From Chryseotalea sp. WA131a (GTDB lineage: Bacteria > Bacteroidota > Bacteroidia > Cytophagales > Cyclobacteriaceae), in assembly GCA_025370075.1 (NCBI GenBank), contig CP073016.1, positions 2,170,001 to 2,234,000 on the forward strand: a stretch of DNA of 64,000 nt, given 5' to 3'. Within the stretch, counting starts at the first letter, position 1; each line of letters opens with the position of its first letter. The notes under the pieces are model-generated. The model saw nothing but the letters and a program-made list of their open reading frames with translations. It was not told where the DNA came from and did not search any database. The position numbers and the translations under genes were made by a program. Below are positions 8,499 through 17,790 of the stretch, one piece after another.

Positions 8499-10301
8499 CG
8501 CCAACGGCTAAGTTTGTGACGGCTGCGGTTTTCGGAGCGCGTCCCTGTCGCACGTGGCAGAGCTAAATTAAGGAAAACAAACCGAATAACCGCACCGCAC
8601 CCGCAGCTGGCATAAACTTTTTGTTATGCGAACAGCCCCAGAAACTGTTCAGGGACCGAAAAACCGTCCAACGTGGCGGGTGCGCCTACGTCACTGTCCC
8701 GGAGCGGTGAAGCGTGGCGCGGTGAAGAAATTGTCGACCGCGGCACCGTCCCCACGCAATGCTGAACCAATTTGAAAAGCTGCAAAACCAATAAGCAAAG
8801 GCGCGGGATGAATTTTGCTTTGCGGTCTCAAAATCCTGCGCGTTCGCGGGGCTTGCGCATAACGGCTAAGTTTATGACGGCTGCGGTCTTCGGAGCGCGT
8901 CCCTGTCGCACGTGGCCGAGCTAAATTAAGAAAAACAAACCGAATAACCGCACCGCACCCGCAGCTGGCATAAACTTTTTGTTATGCGAACAGCCCCAGA
9001 AACTGTTCAGGGGCCGAAAAACCGTCCAACGTGGCGGGTGCGCCTACGTCCCTGTCCAGCAGCGGTGAAGCGTGGCGTGGTGAAGAAATTGCCGACCGCA
9101 TCACCGTCCCCACGCAATGGTGAACCAATTTGAAAAGCTGCAAAACAAGTAAGCAAAGGCGCGGGATGAATTTTATCTTGCAGATTCAAAATCCTGCGCG
9201 TTCGCGGGGCTTGCGCATAACCGGCCAAGTTTGTGACGGCTGCGGATTTCGGAGCGCGTCCCTGTCGCACATGGCAGAGCTAAATTAAGAAAAACAAACC
9301 GAATAACCGCACCGACCCCGCAGCTGGCATAAACTTTTTGTTATGCGAACAGCCCCAGAAACTGTTCAGGGACCGAAAAACCGTCCAACGTGGCGGGTGC
9401 GCCTGCGTCCCTGTCCCGGAGCGGTGAGGCGTGGCGTGGCGCGGTGAAGAAATTGTCGACCGCGTCACCGTCCCCACGCAATGCTGAACCAATTTGAAAA
9501 GCTGCAAAACCAATAAGCAAAGGCGCGGGATGAATTTCATTTTGCGGTTTCAAAATCCTGCGCGTTCGCGGGGCTTGCGCATAACGGCCAAGTTTATGAC
9601 GGCTGCGGTCTTCAGAGCGCGTCCCTGTCGCACGTGGCAGAGCTAAATTAAGAAAAACAAACCGAATAACCGCACCGCACCCGCAGCTGGCATAAACTTT
9701 TTGTTATGCGAACAGCCCCAGAAACTGTTCAGGGGCCGAAAAACCGTCCAACGTGGCGGGTGCGCCTACGTCCCTGTCCCGGAGCGGTAAAGCGTGGCGT
9801 GGTGAAGAAATTGCCGACCGCGTCACCGTCTCCACGCAATGGTGAACCAATTTGAAAAGCTGCAAAAGAAATAAGCAAAGGCGCGGGATGAATTTCATTT
9901 TGCGGTTTCAAGATCCTGCGCGTTCGCGGGGCTTGCGCATAACGGCTAAGTTTGTGACGGCTGCGGTCTTCGGAGCGCGTCCCTGTCGCACGTGGCAGAG
10001 CTAAATTAAGAAAAACAAACCGAATAACCGCACCGCACCCGCAGCTGGCATAAACTTTTTGTTATGCGAACAGCCCCAGAAACTGTTCAGGGGGCGAAAA
10101 GCCGTCCAACGTGGCGGGTGCGCCTCCGTCCCTGTCCCGGAGCGGTGAAGCGTGGCGCGGTGAAGAAATTGTTGACCGCGTCACCGTCCCCACGCAATGG
10201 TGAACCAATTTGAAAAGCTGCAAAACAAATAAGCAAAGGCGCGGGATGAATTTTGTTTTGCGGTTTCAAAATCCTGCGCGTTCGCGGGGCTTGCGCATAA
10301 C
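8499..10301 (-). repeat. Five family A cassettes in tandem (copies 4-8)
   Basis: Units start at 8499, 8857, 9215, 9579 and 9937 and are 358-364 bp apart. The third unit has a 5-bp duplication (GGCGTGGCGTGGCGCGG near 9430). The units differ from each other at several sites, so this is not one simple recent amplification. No gene is seen in this 1.8 kb. Confidence 0.85.
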
Positions 10302-10423
10302 GTAAATATTTGCGATCGGGCGGGAATTTGGAACTGCGTCCTGTCCACGACACCAAACGGAATAAAGATAACAAAACTTTGGACTACACGTCAACCCCGC
10401 CTGGCGCAAATATATTGTTGGCA
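10295..10423 (-). repeat. attC site, class 2
   Basis: Left heptamer GCATAAC, right heptamer GTTGGCA. It closes the lipoprotein cassette at 10445-11050. Confidence 0.85.
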
Positions 10424-10444
10424 GCTGGCGTTCTTGTCCACACC

Positions 10445-11050
10445 TCATTTGTGGTCTGATATCCAACCGCTGTCGTTTGCTTTAGTTGTGTAATTCCACA
10501 ACAACTCCTTATCAATTGGTCCCTCATAAAGTAACTGTCCCCTTATGTCTGTCCAATTGTGGTTATAATGTGTTAAAACTTTTTTTACATTTTCAATAAA
10601 TTCTCTGTCCACTGTGCCTTTTTTCTCAGTCAGTCCATCGTCACCCATGAAAATAGGAAAGTACTCGAACCAATTGTCTGATAGTCCCGCTTGTTTTAAC
10701 CAAAGAGCCCTAAAAAACTCTGCCTTTTCGATTACATAAGTTTTGTCGTCCGATTGCTTAATTAAGTTTTTAGAAGTCCCATATGAAATTACACTGTCAT
10801 TTTTGAGATGAACTGTTAGTGTGTATTCTGGTAAATACTTAGTCAGTCCTTTTAATCTTGATTTATTTATGTTGTCAATAAGGTCATCAATTTGAGCATT
10901 TGTCAAACGTAACGAGATTGTGTCCCCTTGCTTTCTTATTTCTATGTATTCGACTTTATTTTTGTCAAGTCCCGGTTTGTCGTTACAAGAGTTCAACAAA
11001 ATTGTCAATGAGAAAAAAATAAGTGCAATATGTTCTTTAATCTGTCTCAA
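10445..11050 (-). CDS. Putative lipoprotein, 201 aa
   Basis: The start is a TTG (MRQIKEHIAL...) followed by a hydrophobic segment and the lipobox LLNSC (Cys22). The mature part is hydrophilic, with alternating strand-like segments (YTLTVHLKNDSVISYG) and the tryptophan-bearing NWFEYFPIFMGDDG near residue 125. No family is recognised; it is probably a periplasm-facing lipoprotein. An ATG start is not available between the cassette end and the signal peptide. Confidence 0.7.
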   Translation of the reverse strand: MRQIKEHIALIFFSLTILLNSCNDKPGLDKNKVEYIEIRKQGDTISLRLTNAQIDDLIDNINKSRLKGLTKYLPEYTLTVHLKNDSVISYGTSKNLIKQSDDKTYVIEKAEFFRALWLKQAGLSDNWFEYFPIFMGDDGLTEKKGTVDREFIENVKKVLTHYNHNWTDIRGQLLYEGPIDKELLWNYTTKANDSGWISDHK

Positions 11051-11092
11051 GTCGTCTTGATTTTGTTAGTTGAAACTTTTTTGAACGCTTGC

Positions 11093-11457
11093 TGCCAACG
11101 GCCAAGTTTGTGACGGCTGCGGTCTTCAGAGCGCGTCCCTGTCGCACGTGGCAGAGCTAAATTAAGAAAAACAAACCGAATAACCGCACCGCACCCGCAG
11201 CTGGCATAAACTTTTTGTTATGCGAACAGCCCCAGAAACTGTTCAGGGGCCGAAAAACCGTCCAACGTGGCGGGTGCGCCTACGTCCCTGTCCCGGAGCG
11301 GTGAAGCGTGGCGCAGTGAAGAAATTGTCGACCGCGTCACCGTCCCCACGCAATGGTGAACCAATTTGAAAAGCTACAAAACCAATAAGCAAAGGCGCGG
11401 GATGAATTTTGTTTTGCGGTCTCAAGATCCTGCGCGTTCGCGGGGCTTGCGCATAAC
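11093..11457 (-). repeat. Family A cassette, copy 9
   Basis: It is nearly identical to the copy at 48201-48565, sharing TCTTCAGAGCG, GGCGCAGTG and AAAGCTACAAAACC; one base differs in the attC. Confidence 0.8.
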
Positions 11458-11582
11458 GTTCCGTGTTTGCGGGCGGGCGGGGAGTTAACACCTGCGCCTT
11501 CTCCCACGTGATAAAATAACTGAAGAGAACGGCACTTTCAAAACGCACTGCCACCCCGCCTGACGCAAACACACTGTTGGCA
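11451..11582 (-). repeat. attC site, unusual arms
   Basis: Left heptamer GCATAAC, right heptamer GTTGGCA. The arms GTGTTTGCGGGCGGGCGGGG and CCCCGCCTGACGCAAACAC have a longer unequal middle than in other sites. Confidence 0.8.
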
Positions 11583-11670
11583 GCTGTGGTGCTTTCGTTC
11601 GTCAATTTGTCCACCGTTATTTTTCTTATTCAGAATTCAATTTATCATCGAGTCGGCTGGTCACTTACAT

Positions 11671-12024
11671 TTAAATCAAGATGTCAATTAGTCCAAATAT
11701 TCCAGCGCTCAAAATTATTGTCCATGAAACCCAGTCTTTAAATTCGTTTTTCTTATGTTTTAGGAAAAGTAAATGGAGTCCAACGTGAATGATAAAAAAT
11801 ATGTCAAGTCCATATTTTAGTTGTGAATTATCACTTTGTCCCATGAGTCCCCAAAACAGAAAGTAGAATAACGGAACATGAGCTATCATAAATATCTTAA
11901 ATCCCCAATTGTCGTCAAGCAATGAAAGTCCTGGAAATATTCTCCACTCTTTACATCTAACTGCGTCCATTTCGTGAATTATAATTACTGATAGTCCTAA
12001 GTAAAAAAAAATATCACTATTCAT
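11671..12024 (-). CDS. Small membrane protein, DUF6713-like
   Basis: The product has 117 residues and four hydrophobic segments: near 4-17, 40-60, 70-86 and 98-115. The conserved-looking IHEMDAVRCKEWRIFPG after the first helix matches what I recall of the DUF6713 family; His and Glu in this phrase could bind metal. It is an inner-membrane protein of unknown role. The first ATG is used, 70 bp from the cassette end. The 88 bp between the attC and its stop hold nothing recognisable. Confidence 0.75.
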   Translation of the reverse strand: MNSDIFFYLGLSVIIIHEMDAVRCKEWRIFPGLSLLDDNWGFKIFMIAHVPLFYFLFWGLMGQSDNSQLKYGLDIFFIIHVGLHLLFLKHKKNEFKDWVSWTIILSAGIFGLIDILI

Positions 12025-12087
12025 TCAAAGTCCGTTACGGTTACTTATTTGTTTTAGTCGTCACTTTCCACGGAGGCGCACCGTTGC

Positions 12088-12217
12088 TGCCAACGTTAGT
12101 ATTTGCGTTCGAGCGGGGCTTTCGAAGCCGCGTCCTGTCCCCGACACCGAACGGAATAAAGATACGAAAACGTTGGATTACACGTCAACCCCGCTTGACG
12201 CAAATACATTGTTGGCA
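12088..12217 (-). repeat. attC site, class 1
   Basis: Left heptamer TGCCAAC, right heptamer GTTGGCA. It closes the cassette of 12228-12641. Confidence 0.85.
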
Positions 12218-12227
12218 GCTGGCGCGA

Positions 12228-12641
12228 TTAGAGTCCACCGTTGTTCAAGTCTTTGTTCCAATACTTTATCGTCCAATTGAAGTCTGCCTTAAAATAGTTA
12301 CGATTTTCTTTGTCAACGAGTATCATATTTTGTCCAGCAAGTCGAAGCTCTTTATTTCTTTTTGTTTTAATAACTATAATATACTTCTCATTTACGTCAA
12401 CAAGTCCATCGTTCCAGGTTCTTTTGATGTCGTCTAAAAAGTCAAGAATTTTTTCACTCGATAATTTGATTTCACTAACGTGTCGCGCTGCATTTCCCCT
12501 GTCGTCCCTAACAATAACCAAAGTAATGGATTTTATATTTTTTTTATTCAGTCCGTCAACATTTTTGATGTCTTGACTTTTTAACATTGTCGATGTCGAA
12601 ATTGTCAGGAAAGTCAGGAATATTTTTAGTCTAATCATCAT
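12228..12641 (-). CDS. Putative secreted protein, 137 aa
   Basis: The N-terminus (MMIRLKIFLTFLTISTSTMLKSQ) is a signal peptide ending with an SQ site typical of Bacteroidota exports. The mature part is rich in Lys, Asp and Asn with strand-forming stretches (ITLVIVRDDRG, KYIIVIKTKRNKELRLAGQ). No family is recognised. The stop lies 10 bp from the attC and the start 21 bp from the other cassette end. Confidence 0.7.
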   Translation of the reverse strand: MMIRLKIFLTFLTISTSTMLKSQDIKNVDGLNKKNIKSITLVIVRDDRGNAARHVSEIKLSSEKILDFLDDIKRTWNDGLVDVNEKYIIVIKTKRNKELRLAGQNMILVDKENRNYFKADFNWTIKYWNKDLNNGGL

Positions 12642-12661
12642 ACGTGAACTTTAGCTCTTGC

Positions 12662-12791
12662 TGCCAACGTGAGTATTTGCGTTCGAGCGGGGCTTTCGAA
12701 GCCGCGTCCTGTCCCCGACACCGAACGCATTAAAGATACGAAAACGTTGGATTACGCGTCAACCCCGCTTGACGCAAATACAGTGTTGGCG
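12662..12791 (-). repeat. attC site, class 1
   Basis: Left heptamer TGCCAAC, right heptamer GTTGGCG. It closes the DinB cassette. Confidence 0.85.
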
Positions 12792-12801
12792 GTTCGTGCC
12801 T

Positions 12802-13458
12802 TTAGTCGTTACCAGGTTTTGCTCCTGGAAGTCTGCTCTTAATCCATTTAATCTGTCCGTTATGATTTGATTCATGTTCACAAACATGAAACCACTTACA
12901 GTAGTTGTTTGTCGGCATACTTTGAAAACCTGAAGGGTCGACTTTCGATAACCAATTGTCGTCCCTCTTTTTAAACTCATTTATTGTCGTTGAACGAGTC
13001 TCGTTTAAAATGTTGAGATAATAGTCCAAACTATATCCCTTTATATATTTCCGTCCTTTGTCACCAAGACGCATTGCTGCATCCCAATTAATTTTTCCGT
13101 CACCTTTAAAGTCTATGTCCCACTCGAAAGTCTTTATTTGATATTGTCTTTCAGTTGCTGCCAAATGGAGTAACATTGCCCCAATTGAATTTGATGTCGA
13201 GTCATGTAAGTAGTCCAACTCTTCTTTCTTCATATTCTCTACACCTAGAACAACTACATTTCTCATCCATGTCATCATTGATAAAAGAGTCCCAACTTGA
13301 GGTGTGAATCCGTCTTTTGGTCCAATGATATGTATTCCGTCAGCCAAAGTGTTATTCCTTGAAAGTCCCACGTTTGGAAATAAACTTAGTCCGGCAATTC
13401 CTGTTGCAACAGAAGCTGTCGTTTTTATAAAATTTCTCCTGTTAACTTTTTTGTCCAT
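12802..13458 (-). CDS. DinB-like protein with a Tat-type signal
   Basis: The product has 218 residues. The N-terminus MDKKVNRRNFIKTTAS carries a twin-arginine motif and hydrophobic stretch, so export folded with a metal is likely. The rest is a DinB/DUF664 four-helix bundle. The metal-binding histidines appear as LLHLAATERQY (about residue 100) and as HVCEHESNHNGQIKWIK near the C-terminus, the usual HxxxHxGQI arrangement. Family members include thiol-dependent S-transferases; the substrate cannot be read here. A leader ORF from the cassette end (MPWDELNL...) overlaps the start of this gene in another frame. Confidence 0.85.
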   Translation of the reverse strand: MDKKVNRRNFIKTTASVATGIAGLSLFPNVGLSRNNTLADGIHIIGPKDGFTPQVGTLLSMMTWMRNVVVLGVENMKKEELDYLHDSTSNSIGAMLLHLAATERQYQIKTFEWDIDFKGDGKINWDAAMRLGDKGRKYIKGYSLDYYLNILNETRSTTINEFKKRDDNWLSKVDPSGFQSMPTNNYCKWFHVCEHESNHNGQIKWIKSRLPGAKPGND

Positions 13459-13514
13459 TGTTTATTCTTTTGTAGAAACTCAATTGTCAGGTTTAACTCG
13501 TCCCAAGGCATGAC

Positions 13515-13645
13515 CGCCAACGGTTTGGCTTGCAGAAGGCGGGCAATTGAAAACCTGCGCCTTCTCCCACGAGATAAAATAAATGAAACGCACTGAACTT
13601 TCCTAACGCACAGTCCGCCCGCTTTTCTGCAAGCCTGTGTTATGG
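13515..13645 (-). repeat. attC site, class 5
   Basis: Left heptamer CGCCAAC, right heptamer GTTATGG. The arm pair is GGCTTGCAGAA and TTCTGCAAGCC. Confidence 0.8.
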
Positions 13646-14006
13646 CCAGTTTGCAACCGAGCTTAGGGTTTTAGTGTCGACCGTGCAAAAGAAAAAATGT
13701 CAACCAAGAAGTCTCGCGAGCAAGTCGTCCAGCGCAAGAGTTTTGGTAGTCCGCCAGAAAGTGTTGTTAAGACTTGTCGTGCGCGAACAGGTCGCCCGAT
13801 TGCAAATGCTTCCGAGGTGGTTCGTCAACGAGCAAAAGTGTTACCAAGGAAAAAGTTTAAAAAGGCGTCTTTGATCATTTAAATTTTCCGTCAGTCGTTT
13901 GAAGCAAAGTTCTCGGAATGTCGTTGAATTGTTAGCGAGCAGAAGTCAGTCGGCTACTAATTTGTCGTCACCGAAATTATGGAGTAGCACTCGTCCCGCA
14001 AATTGG
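13646..14006. other. Cassette body without a clear gene
   Basis: The ends GTTATGGCCA and TGGCCATAAC match. The only frame of note is a plus-strand ORF at 13697-13882 (MSTKKSREQVVQRK...), 61 residues and very rich in Arg and Lys. An overlapping frame is open too, so I do not call it. The repeated CAAG/GTCG words suggest degenerate repeats like those at 44092. Confidence 0.5.
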
Positions 14007-14135
14007 CCATAACGTTAATATTTGCGATCGGGCGGGATTTTGAAACTGCGTCCTGTCCCCGACACGAAGCGCAATAAAGATAACAAAACTTTGAACCACA
14101 CGTCAACCCCGCCTGGCGCAAATATATTGTTATAA
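14007..14135 (-). repeat. attC site, class 2
   Basis: Left heptamer CCATAAC, right heptamer GTTATAA. It overlaps the last codons of the gene at 14130. Confidence 0.85.
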
Positions 14136-14987
14136 GCCGTTTTTAATTAATTGTTTGATGTATAATTTTTTTGTCGGCTTTGATTGAGAAAGCTCATGTT
14201 CAATTTGCATGTCCATGTCCTGCGCGAAGTCCCAACCAGTCGTGATTGACGGACGAAAAAGATAACCTCTCCCGTCAGGATTACCGTTGTCATATTCAAA
14301 TTGAGTATCTAAATTACCTATCAGTTCATTTAAATTTGGGTAGAGTGTGTAATAAAAGTCAGGCATGTGCCAGTAAACTTGCGTCTCCTCAAACCAAAAA
14401 CGTCCAAATGATTTCACAAGTACCTCCGCATTTCTAAAATCGTCAAGGACTGGTTTTTCTCTTTGATTAAGTCTAGTTGTTGCAATTAGATTGCAACAAC
14501 TTTGAGCATCTGTTTCCGCTTCAATTACAACAGCACCTCCATAATTTCCGTTTTTCAACTTGAAAGTCAAGCAGTCACCCGCCATAAATATTGCAGTTTT
14601 AACTTTTGTCTTTACACGGGTCTTTGGCCTTGGCCTGTCGGACTTTAGTTTTTGTAGGAATTTATCAAGGGCAATTTTTCTTTTTTGTAGGTCTTTCTCA
14701 GTTACACCATTTGTCTTCCATAAAATTAAATCAGCACCTGATTCGATAATATTTTCAACAGTCAAAAGCACATTGTTATCAAGTGATTTTGTTTCCCATT
14801 GAGCTAAAGCAAGTGCAAACCAAAAATCATTTTTCTCTTCCTCAATGTTTAAAAGCTCAGCATAGTCAGACATTATTTCTTTCGAGATATCATCAGGCTT
14901 GCTGCCTTTGTTATACTTGTCAAAAAACTCGTGATAGACGTCTGCAAACGAATCACTGTCTCGAATTGCTGTTCCCCAACTTCCCAT
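14130..14987 (-). CDS. DUF4259-like protein, 285 aa
   Basis: The start MGSWGTAIRDSDSFADVY matches the MGxWG opening of DUF4259-type proteins and the related family with FADVYHEFFDKYN. The middle (FWFALALAQWETKSLD) is also typical of that group. A basic linker at about 120-135 (DRPRPKTRVKTKVKTA) separates it from a second, beta-rich domain that ends in a hydrophilic tail. The frame opens five codons upstream (15002), but the MGSWG start fits the family. No signal peptide is seen. Function is unknown; immunity or contact-dependent roles have been proposed for relatives. Confidence 0.75.
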   Translation of the reverse strand: MGSWGTAIRDSDSFADVYHEFFDKYNKGSKPDDISKEIMSDYAELLNIEEEKNDFWFALALAQWETKSLDNNVLLTVENIIESGADLILWKTNGVTEKDLQKRKIALDKFLQKLKSDRPRPKTRVKTKVKTAIFMAGDCLTFKLKNGNYGGAVVIEAETDAQSCCNLIATTRLNQREKPVLDDFRNAEVLVKSFGRFWFEETQVYWHMPDFYYTLYPNLNELIGNLDTQFEYDNGNPDGRGYLFRPSITTGWDFAQDMDMQIEHELSQSKPTKKLYIKQLIKNGL

Positions 14988-15008
14988 GTTCGGTCTGGTC
15001 AAAATGGC

Positions 15009-15138
15009 TTATAACGTGAGTATTTGCGTTCGAGCGGGGCTTCCGAAGCCACGCCTTGTCCCCGACACCGAACGCATTAAAGATACGAAAACCTTGGATT
15101 ACGCGTCAACCCCGCTTGACGCAAATACATTGTTAGCG
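15009..15138 (-). repeat. attC site, class 1
   Basis: Left heptamer TTATAAC, right heptamer GTTAGCG. It closes the PIN toxin-antitoxin cassette. Confidence 0.85.
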
Positions 15139-15146
15139 GCCGTTTT

Positions 15147-15596
15147 CTACTCTTTCTTTTTCTTAGTCCAATGCTTAAGAATCTCAGCAGTTGTCAAGAC
15201 ACTTTTGAAGCCTTTACTTTTTAATCCATTTCTTAGTTCTAAGTCACCAGTCCAAAGTTTTGCTTTCAAATGCTTTGTTAATGCTATGAAGTCTGTGTCA
15301 TCAACGTCAATTCCCTCTGTGATTTTTTCAGAGTCCTCCCATGTTTTTTGAGGAATTATTTCCTCATTAATGAAACTGATTTTTGTTAACAGTGAGTCGA
15401 ACGACTCTTCAAGTTGCTGGTCTGTAAGTTTTGAAATCTTTTTTATCTTTTCCCAATGATTTCTAATTTCAGTCCTTAGATAATGAGGGCTATAAAACTC
15501 AAATATTCCGTCCGAATTGAAGATTATTTGGCCAAATGTCGTATGTGTTTTTAGTAAAGCACTAAAAATTATGTTGGTGTCGATTATTATTTTCAC
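15147..15596 (-). CDS. PIN-domain toxin of a type II module
   Basis: The product has 149 residues. It opens with MKIIIDTNIIFSALL, the first PIN strand with catalytic Asp6. Further acids appear as Glu near 43, in the DVDDTDFIAL segment (about 97-107) and in LWTGDLELRNGLK (about 115). This is the normal set for a PIN ribonuclease. It overlaps the upstream antitoxin by 4 nt (ATGA-type), so the two are translationally coupled. The likely role is RNA cleavage upon antitoxin loss, stabilising the cassette. Confidence 0.88.
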   Translation of the reverse strand: MKIIIDTNIIFSALLKTHTTFGQIIFNSDGIFEFYSPHYLRTEIRNHWEKIKKISKLTDQQLEESFDSLLTKISFINEEIIPQKTWEDSEKITEGIDVDDTDFIALTKHLKAKLWTGDLELRNGLKSKGFKSVLTTAEILKHWTKKKKE

Positions 15597-15796
15597 TTAA
15601 TAAATCGTCTGCGGTTTTTGCTCCACCAACCTTTTTTAATTTCCTTGGCCAATTTGTCAACATCGTCCTGCTTCGCTTGGGATTTATCTGTCGCCTCTTT
15701 ATAGTTCAAGTAGTTAATAAGGTTTTGAAGCCCCTCGGTGTCGATGTAGGATGGAAGTCTGATAATCACCTCTTTTTTTGTCCGTTCAATTACCAT
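15593..15796 (-). CDS. Antitoxin partner of the PIN toxin
   Basis: The product has 67 residues. Residues 1-17 (MVIERTKKEVIIRLPSY) look like a short ribbon-type DNA-binding strand. An acidic-helical middle and a basic tail ending KGWWSKNRRRFIK probably wrap the toxin. Its position directly upstream of the toxin with a 4-nt overlap is the main evidence. The ATG is 56 bp from the cassette end. Confidence 0.8.
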   Translation of the reverse strand: MVIERTKKEVIIRLPSYIDTEGLQNLINYLNYKEATDKSQAKQDDVDKLAKEIKKGWWSKNRRRFIK

Positions 15797-15851
15797 TTTC
15801 TTAAAATTTATCCTCTAAAGTCGTTCTTTATTTTGTCAATCGCAAAATGGC

Positions 15852-15981
15852 CGCTAACGTGAGTATTTGCGTTCGAGCGGGGCTTCCGAAGCCGCGTGGT
15901 GTCCCCGACACCGAACGGAATAAAGATACGAAAATGTTGGATTACGCGTCAACCCCGCTTGACGCAAATACATTGTTAGCG
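15852..15981 (-). repeat. attC site, class 1
   Basis: Left heptamer CGCTAAC, right heptamer GTTAGCG. The stem extension runs 17 bp: GTTAGCGGTCGTGCTTC at this end and GAAGCATGACCGCTAAC at the far end of the cassette. Confidence 0.85.
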
Positions 15982-15989
15982 GTCGTGCT

Positions 15990-16826
15990 TCAATCGGTCT
16001 TCTTTAATCCTTTGTCCCGTATCCATACCATCCTCGTTGTCCCGTCTGTCGAGTCAAACTGATTGTTCATGTAGGGGTATTTAATTATTTTATGCTTCGG
16101 ATAAATCAAGGCACATAACCACAAATGTTTTAATGAGTCCGTTTGCTCTCCGATCACTATTGCTTTTGTCCCTTTGGTCAGTAAGCCGAGTCTGTTCCCT
16201 TCGATTTCGATAATATAGTCATAAGGTGTGTCCAATTCCAGCGGAGCATCTCTTGCTATCAAGGTGTCCGCGAATGTTTCAATTTCGTAAGATGTCCTTT
16301 GGTTTGGAAATTGAATGCCTCCAATTGTCTCATTTTTAAAAATTGTTTTAAAAATAGGCTGCTTGTCTTTATACGATATCTCAACTATAGTCTGCCTATC
16401 AACAGGAGGTGCTCCAGATGCAACATTCGACAGGAAGTACAGTTTGGTGACTTTCTTATTCTTGATTTGCAAGTCTACGATATAACCTTCAAAGGAGAAA
16501 TCGTCACCACCATTTCCGAGAGAAACAATTGTATAATAAGTAACTGGTCCAGGTCCGCTATATATCAAGTCCAATCGTCCGTCATCATTTATATCTATTG
16601 CATGAGTGTCGGACAAATATGTATCTCCATGCATGGACGTCAACCAAGGTCTCTCTTCTCCAAATTTTAATTTTTCTTTGTTGTCTATCGGTGCTTCAAC
16701 CTTTGTCCTGTCAAACGACTCTTTGTTGAAAGGAAAAAAGTTGTCCGCTGTTAATTCCTTTGAATCTTCACTTGTTGTCTTGGAACAGCTAGCAATCAAA
16801 ATGATGATGTATATCCAATGTCTCAT
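15990..16826 (-). CDS. Lipoprotein with an FG-GAP/VCBS-like calcium motif, 278 aa
   Basis: A signal peptide with lipobox LIASC (Cys14) is followed by a low-complexity stretch and HAIDINDDGRLDLIYSGPGP near residues 74-93. That is the DxNxDGxxD calcium loop of FG-GAP/VCBS repeats; only one such repeat is clear. The C-terminal third has an SH3-like look (GNRLGLLTKGTKAIVIGEQ). It is probably surface- or periplasm-exposed. A nine-codon leader ORF (MLQDRLRL) starting in the cassette end stops in the ATGA overlap with this ATG. Confidence 0.78.
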   Translation of the reverse strand: MRHWIYIIILIASCSKTTSEDSKELTADNFFPFNKESFDRTKVEAPIDNKEKLKFGEERPWLTSMHGDTYLSDTHAIDINDDGRLDLIYSGPGPVTYYTIVSLGNGGDDFSFEGYIVDLQIKNKKVTKLYFLSNVASGAPPVDRQTIVEISYKDKQPIFKTIFKNETIGGIQFPNQRTSYEIETFADTLIARDAPLELDTPYDYIIEIEGNRLGLLTKGTKAIVIGEQTDSLKHLWLCALIYPKHKIIKYPYMNNQFDSTDGTTRMVWIRDKGLKKTD

Positions 16827-16852
16827 AGTCTTAATCTGTCCTGAAGCATGAC

Positions 16853-16982
16853 CGCTAACGTGAGTATTTGCGTTCGAGCGGGGCTTCCGAAGCCACGTCC
16901 TGTCCCCGACACCAAACGCACTAAAGATACGAAAACGTTGAATTACGCGTCAACCCCGCTTGACGCAAATACATTGTTGTGA
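16853..16982 (-). repeat. attC site, class 1
   Basis: Left heptamer CGCTAAC, right heptamer GTTGTGA. It closes the cassette of 16993-17403. Confidence 0.85.
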
Positions 16983-16992
16983 GTAGTGGCGG

Positions 16993-17403
16993 CTAACTCG
17001 CTTTTTTTATTGTCAACCATGCTACGTGATTAAAGTCGTCAGTTAAATACTTGTCCCTTGCTAAACTAACTCTCGGGATTAATAAATGAACGTCAATCTC
17101 TTTTGTCGACCCGATATATTGTCCAACGTGTCGATGTCGAATAACAATTTCGTTAAAGTCGTCATTTTCAAAATTGATTGGTTTGTCAAGTTTAACCACA
17201 AAATTGCCGTTAGTCTTTTCAATTCTAATTTTCTCTTTTATTACTCCTGTCCGCGGTAGTTCCTTTGCAATCGAGTCGTTTTGGTCAGCGTATGTAAGAA
17301 TTACTTTCTGTCCAATGGCTCGTCTGTTTTGAATTGTACCTTTTAGTCGTAGATATATTATCCATACTGTCAAAAGGGTCGATATGATTATTACTGTCGT
17401 CAT
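16993..17403 (-). CDS. Membrane-anchored hypothetical protein, 136 aa
   Basis: One N-terminal transmembrane segment (residues 3-20, VIIISTLLTVWIIYLRL) precedes a soluble beta-rich domain with FVVKLDKPINFEND and EIVIRHRHVGQYIG. The topology is probably one pass with the domain in the cytoplasm or periplasm. No family is recognised. The leader ORF MAVRQIK from the cassette end overlaps the start as ATGA, which supports this ATG. Confidence 0.72.
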   Translation of the reverse strand: MTTVIIISTLLTVWIIYLRLKGTIQNRRAIGQKVILTYADQNDSIAKELPRTGVIKEKIRIEKTNGNFVVKLDKPINFENDDFNEIVIRHRHVGQYIGSTKEIDVHLLIPRVSLARDKYLTDDFNHVAWLTIKKAS

Positions 17404-17426
17404 TTAATTTGTCGGACCGCCATTAC

Positions 17427-17790
17427 TCACAACGGCCAAGTTTGTGACGGCTGCGGTTTTCGGAGCGCGTCCCTGTCGCACGTGGCAGAGCTAAATTAAG
17501 AAAAACAAACCGAATAACCGCACCGACCCGCAGCTGGCATAAACTTTTTGTTATGCGAACAGCCCCAGAAACTTTTTAGGGGCCGAAAAACCGTCCAACG
17601 TGCCGGGTGCGCCTGCGTCCCTGTCCCGGAGCGGTGAAGCGTGGCGTGGTGAAGAAATTGTCGACCGCGTCACCGTCCCCACGCAATGGTGAACCAATTT
17701 GAAAAGCTGCAAAACAAGTAAGCAAAGGCGCGGGATGAATTTTGTTTTGCAGATTCAAAATCCTGCGCGTTCGCGGGGCTTGCGCATAAC
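17427..17790 (-). repeat. Family A cassette, copy 10
   Basis: It matches the copy at 53939-54302 in all rare variants checked: CACCGACCCGCAG, ACTTTTTAGGGG and TTGCAGATTC. Confidence 0.8.

Noticed and set aside
13674..13882. Basic 61- to 66-residue frames on the plus strand
   Set aside because: Two overlapping frames are equally open and rich in Arg/Lys, which points to repeat-derived sequence rather than a gene.
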